Source of the DNA: Lethocerus indicus
Taxonomy: Eukaryota; Arthropoda; Insecta; Hemiptera; Belostomatidae
Reading direction: 5' to 3'
NCBI GenBank assembly: GCA_019843655.1
Contig: JACDQD010000003.1
Location: 31,608,224 to 31,672,223, forward strand
Length of the DNA stretch: 64,000 nt
This document shows positions 60,282 to 64,000 of the stretch, piece by piece. The notes under the pieces were generated by a model that saw only the letters and a program-made list of their open reading frames with translations, did no database searches and was not told where the DNA came from. Position 1 is the first letter of the stretch; each line of letters starts with the position of its first letter. The position numbers were made by a program, and so were the translations under genes.

Positions 60282-61310
60282 TTGACCCTGGTCAGTGATG
60301 CATTCCAAGATGCCTGTATAAATGCATAACTTATCACTGATTGGTGAACTTATATTTTTAATATGCGTCAACTAATAAGATTATCAAATCTGGTTTCTGC
60401 TTTATTTCAGTCTCACTTCCCGTTTAAATTATATATCAAGGAGTTTAAATTAGAACAATACACAGTTCGATATTAGTTCGCATATTATTTTATTAACCAA
60501 TCTGTTTATATGAATAGTATATGTACACAGCGAGCGGTAACCATTACCAACCTTATAAATAAGGTTGTATTTAATAATTTGTTTTGTTTATTTATACACA
60601 ATATATCAACCCGGTAAGTGTTTTGTTGACGATTTACAAAAAACAGGTCACTAGGGAATATATATATATATTTTTTTTAAATGTATCTAATAATAAATTT
60701 ATCTCAATTTTATTAATCATGATATTTATATGTAATAGACTTATGTGTCCAACATTTATATTTAAATTCTGTTAAGTTTTAATTTCATTTTTTTACTTTT
60801 CTTACAAGTAAGTAAATTTTTTCTTTTAAGTAAGTTTACTTTATTATCGTAGAAATGTTGATAACATAAGTAATTACACAAAAATTCCGATTACACTTTT
60901 AGCAGATTTGACTGTATTTCCTAAATAAATTATGATTAAATATTTTTTTCAGACAACTAAATTATTATTAATTTATTTTACATTAGATTATACTTATTTA
61001 ACTTTTGTTTCTTTTGTATATAAAAAAGGTATCACTCCAATACAAATATCAAAACATCGACATTTCAACATCTGCTACTATTCTTTTTTGTTATTATGTC
61101 ATTTTTGTTTTGTTATACTTATAGGAAATATAGTCAATCATAAATGGCCCAATTTTTTACTTAGTTATTTTTTCTTCTTTCTTATGTTTAACAATAAATT
61201 TGCAACAACAATAACATATTATTAATCTTGTTTCTTATTTTTCTTTCTCTCGTTTTCTCACTCTCTCTCTCTCTTGCACTTCAGAATCATCATGTATAAC
61301 AAATAACACA

Positions 61311-61314
<4 letters not shown>

Positions 61315-61360
<46 letters not shown>
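61315..61360. repeat. (TA)n microsatellite
   Basis: Pure TA run of about 46 bp, just downstream of a (CT)n tract. Confidence 0.95.
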
Positions 61361-61365
<5 letters not shown>

Positions 61366-61684
61366 AAATATTATCGCAATTATTAATCCCGTGATCTTTA
61401 AGAAAAAAAAACACTTTTGCGATTGGCAAAATACAATTCTAAGTAGCGATGTTTGCATCGCACAAGTGGTGCTTAAATTATATTAAGAGGCCTGGTTTCA
61501 ATAACATCCAGTTTTTATTAAGTGGCTAGAAATGACTCAAATTTCATTTATTTGTTTATAATACAAAGATTTCATTTAATTTTTTTTATTATTATAATCT
61601 GTGATTTTTGAATGTTATTGAAACCAAATTTGTGCGTTTCAGCAATTTTGTAGTAATATAACCCTTCACTACATTTACAAAACC

Positions 61685-61686
<2 letters not shown>

Positions 61687-61734
<48 letters not shown>
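61687..61734. repeat. (TA)n microsatellite
   Basis: Pure TA run of about 48 bp. Confidence 0.95.
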
Positions 61735-61739
<5 letters not shown>

Positions 61740-64000
61740 TAGTAAATACTATAGGTGTAGTATTACTATTATCATAAAACATCTTAAAAACAACAAAAAA
61801 AATTTAAACACCACTCGGGAGACAGAGTTTTAACATTTACAAGAAAAAAAACTGGTACTTTCCAAAGTTGTAAATTTGATTTATATATTTCCAACTGCCA
61901 AACTCCAACAGTATATGTGTGTGCTATTTACTTAGGTATATGTACAACTGCTTTATTTTGCCAAATTGGATAGTACCCATAAATAAATGGACCATCGTCT
62001 TCATCACCACCGCCGCATATTAATTGTTATTATTTCATGGCCTATATAGGTTATATTTTTTTGGGTTGTTTTAATACACTGTTAAAAAACACAGAAAAAG
62101 AAATAAATGAAAGAAACGTTCCCAAACAATGCTCTACAAATTCCACATACGCTCTATAGTATTTTTTTTTGTAACTTTTATTTTAAATAGTTTGTCCAAT
62201 CTTTTTTATACCTCGCAACAGTTTTTTGGTTTATTTACTTTTTCATTTTTTTGTTATTTATAAATTACTTTTTTTCCTAATTGATATATTGAACTTTTTT
62301 GTTTATTATATGGGAAGGCGACTATAATCAACCAACTGTACAACACATTGATACGCAGACAGTCCATCAAAAATATTGTTATCTGTGTGTGTGTATCATA
62401 TACATATATATACTGCATACATATATATGTATATGATGTATATTGTTCTCAATATTTTTGCATAAACTGATCATCAGTACCAATTTACAAAATACTTAAA
62501 ATACACAATTTATTTTTTGTGCTGTTCCTATTTTATTATTAGTTTATTTATTATTATTTAGTAGTCCTACATAACAGATATTAAATTGAAAAAATTCATT
62601 TTTCAACTACCGATAAATTGTCTCATGAATGTATTTATTTTGAAAATCGAACAGTATTCGTTGTTAAGATAGTTATTAGTATTTTTTTTTAAATATATTA
62701 AATTTTGAGTCTCCTATAATGGGGAGCGGCTGGGGTCCGGGTAGGAGCTGAGGGACATTCGGGTAGAATCAAATGTGGGAAGAATTTTTGTTGCAAATTT
62801 CTCTTCTCTTTCATTCTTAAAACAAAAGCAAAGTGATAGGGAAATAAAAGAAATGAAGAAATGCATTTAAACCGGAAGAGCAGAGCCAAAATAACTAAAG
62901 TGCAGTATCATTTATTTAATTATTTTTTTAAGGCCTTCTAAATATTAAAAAACAATATTTGTTTGTCCCCTTGTTCTTTTCTTTTGGCAACTGACAATAT
63001 TAAAGAATTCCTCCAACAAAGTTGACTAGTTCCTCTTTAATTAACCCCTGATTCATGACCTTTCTCTCTGTTAGACAATATCAATGGAGAATATGAATAA
63101 AATCTGTGTAGAATAATGATAATTTAAACTAGTGTCTATGATTTATATTTTATTTATTTTATAAATAAACAAATTGTTGCTAATAAAGGTTTATATTTGC
63201 AGGTATTGGTTTATAAAGATTTATTTCCTACAGTTGAAGAAAACATTTGATTAGTCTTCATTAGGCCAAGAAAAATATGTATCCAATCTGGTTTTCTTTT
63301 TCTGGCTTTGGATAGAGTATTATGAAATCACGATGTTTCAACATTAGAATTATAACCTTCTCATGAACGTATGCTAAGTCATAAACTATTATCTTGAAAT
63401 GGAGAATGTCAGTACATCCAATAAATATATCCACTCATTTTTAAATATAAATATTTACGTATTTATGTTTTAAATAATGAGGCAGCCTCATTTTTTGTAA
63501 TAAAATTCTCATCGTAGTATTCATAATATTATTCTCCTCCATAGCCGCCAGGATGATGAAAGATAACAAATAGTTAAATTTGTTAAAAAGGTTGTGAATG
63601 CAGTGGTTAAATTTTAGTATTATTGAATAGATTCAGTAATTAACTAAAGTGTTCATAACTGAATAAAATACTTTAGCATTATATTTTTCAATAGAGCAGA
63701 TTTTCAATATAACTACTATATATGGGGGTCCCTCTTAAATTACGAATGCGAAGTCAAATGGATTTATAAGTGTCTAAGTGAATTGATGGTGAATCTTTGA
63801 ATGATTTAAAGAAAAAACAATCGCCACAATAAACAGTATCGAATTCTGTATTTTTTTTAAAGTAACGAACAATTTTTTGGATGTTGGGTAAAAAGGCTTA
63901 TTATAAATCAAGTAGAGTAGACATTGTTTTACACAAAAATATTTAACCCATATATAGTCTTCTTTCTACAGAAGAAAAACAACAGTTGTTTTGTTTTTTG

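Larger units (their letters stand above)
60300..64000. other. AT-rich region without supported genes
   Basis: Contains (CT)n near 61250-61274, (TA)n at 61315-61360 and 61687-61734, an AT-rich imperfect palindrome near 62397-62440, and a short GC-richer patch at 62705-62770. Open frames here are driven by low complexity or are too short to support. It may be intergenic or part of a long intron of a gene outside the window. Confidence 0.5.

Overview
This window is a piece of an insect nuclear genome. It is AT-rich and intron-dense, its splice sites are canonical apart from one GC-AG donor, and it is littered with transposon debris and (TA)n microsatellites. I reassembled four protein-coding genes exon by exon. 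For three of them the exons join into a single uninterrupted frame whose length suits the family. The insect call rests on the belle-like N-terminus of the DDX3 protein, the insect-type secreted C-type lectin and the Jockey-like and mariner relics. The species cannot be fixed from the sequence alone.

Layout. 1-2695: probable 3' UTR and intergenic DNA with no supported gene. 2696-14626, minus strand: DDX3/belle DEAD-box RNA helicase, 14 exons, 689 aa. 14627-15602: a head-to-head promoter interval shared by two genes. 15603-33188, plus strand: Uggt, the ER glycoprotein-folding sensor, 26 exons, 1499 aa, ending in the ER-retention signal HSEL. 33189-35505: intergenic. 35506-40551, minus strand: a secreted C-type lectin in four coding exons, with an apparent frameshift in a glycine-rich GC tract. 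Its third intron is a nest of transposon fragments. 41063-58407, minus strand: POLA1, the catalytic subunit of DNA polymerase alpha, 29 exons, 1464 aa. 58408-64000: AT-rich flank holding an E2F-like site, a CpG-rich block at 59.6-59.9 kb that may be a promoter or first exon, and microsatellites.

The genes are housekeeping functions (RNA helicase and translation control, ER quality control, replication priming) plus one secreted lectin that would itself pass through the ER. I see no sign that they form a pathway.

The main non-genic signals are two. First, a repeat family with at least eleven copies is built as a near-perfect long inverted repeat plus a unique tail on one side only, and five copies are flanked by 12-20 bp target-site duplications. 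It looks like a hairpin-forming retroposon. One copy inserted exactly at an Uggt splice donor and duplicated it. Second, an inverted-repeat element in Uggt intron 23 carries a tandem array of seven CTCF-like cores, five on one strand and two on the other.
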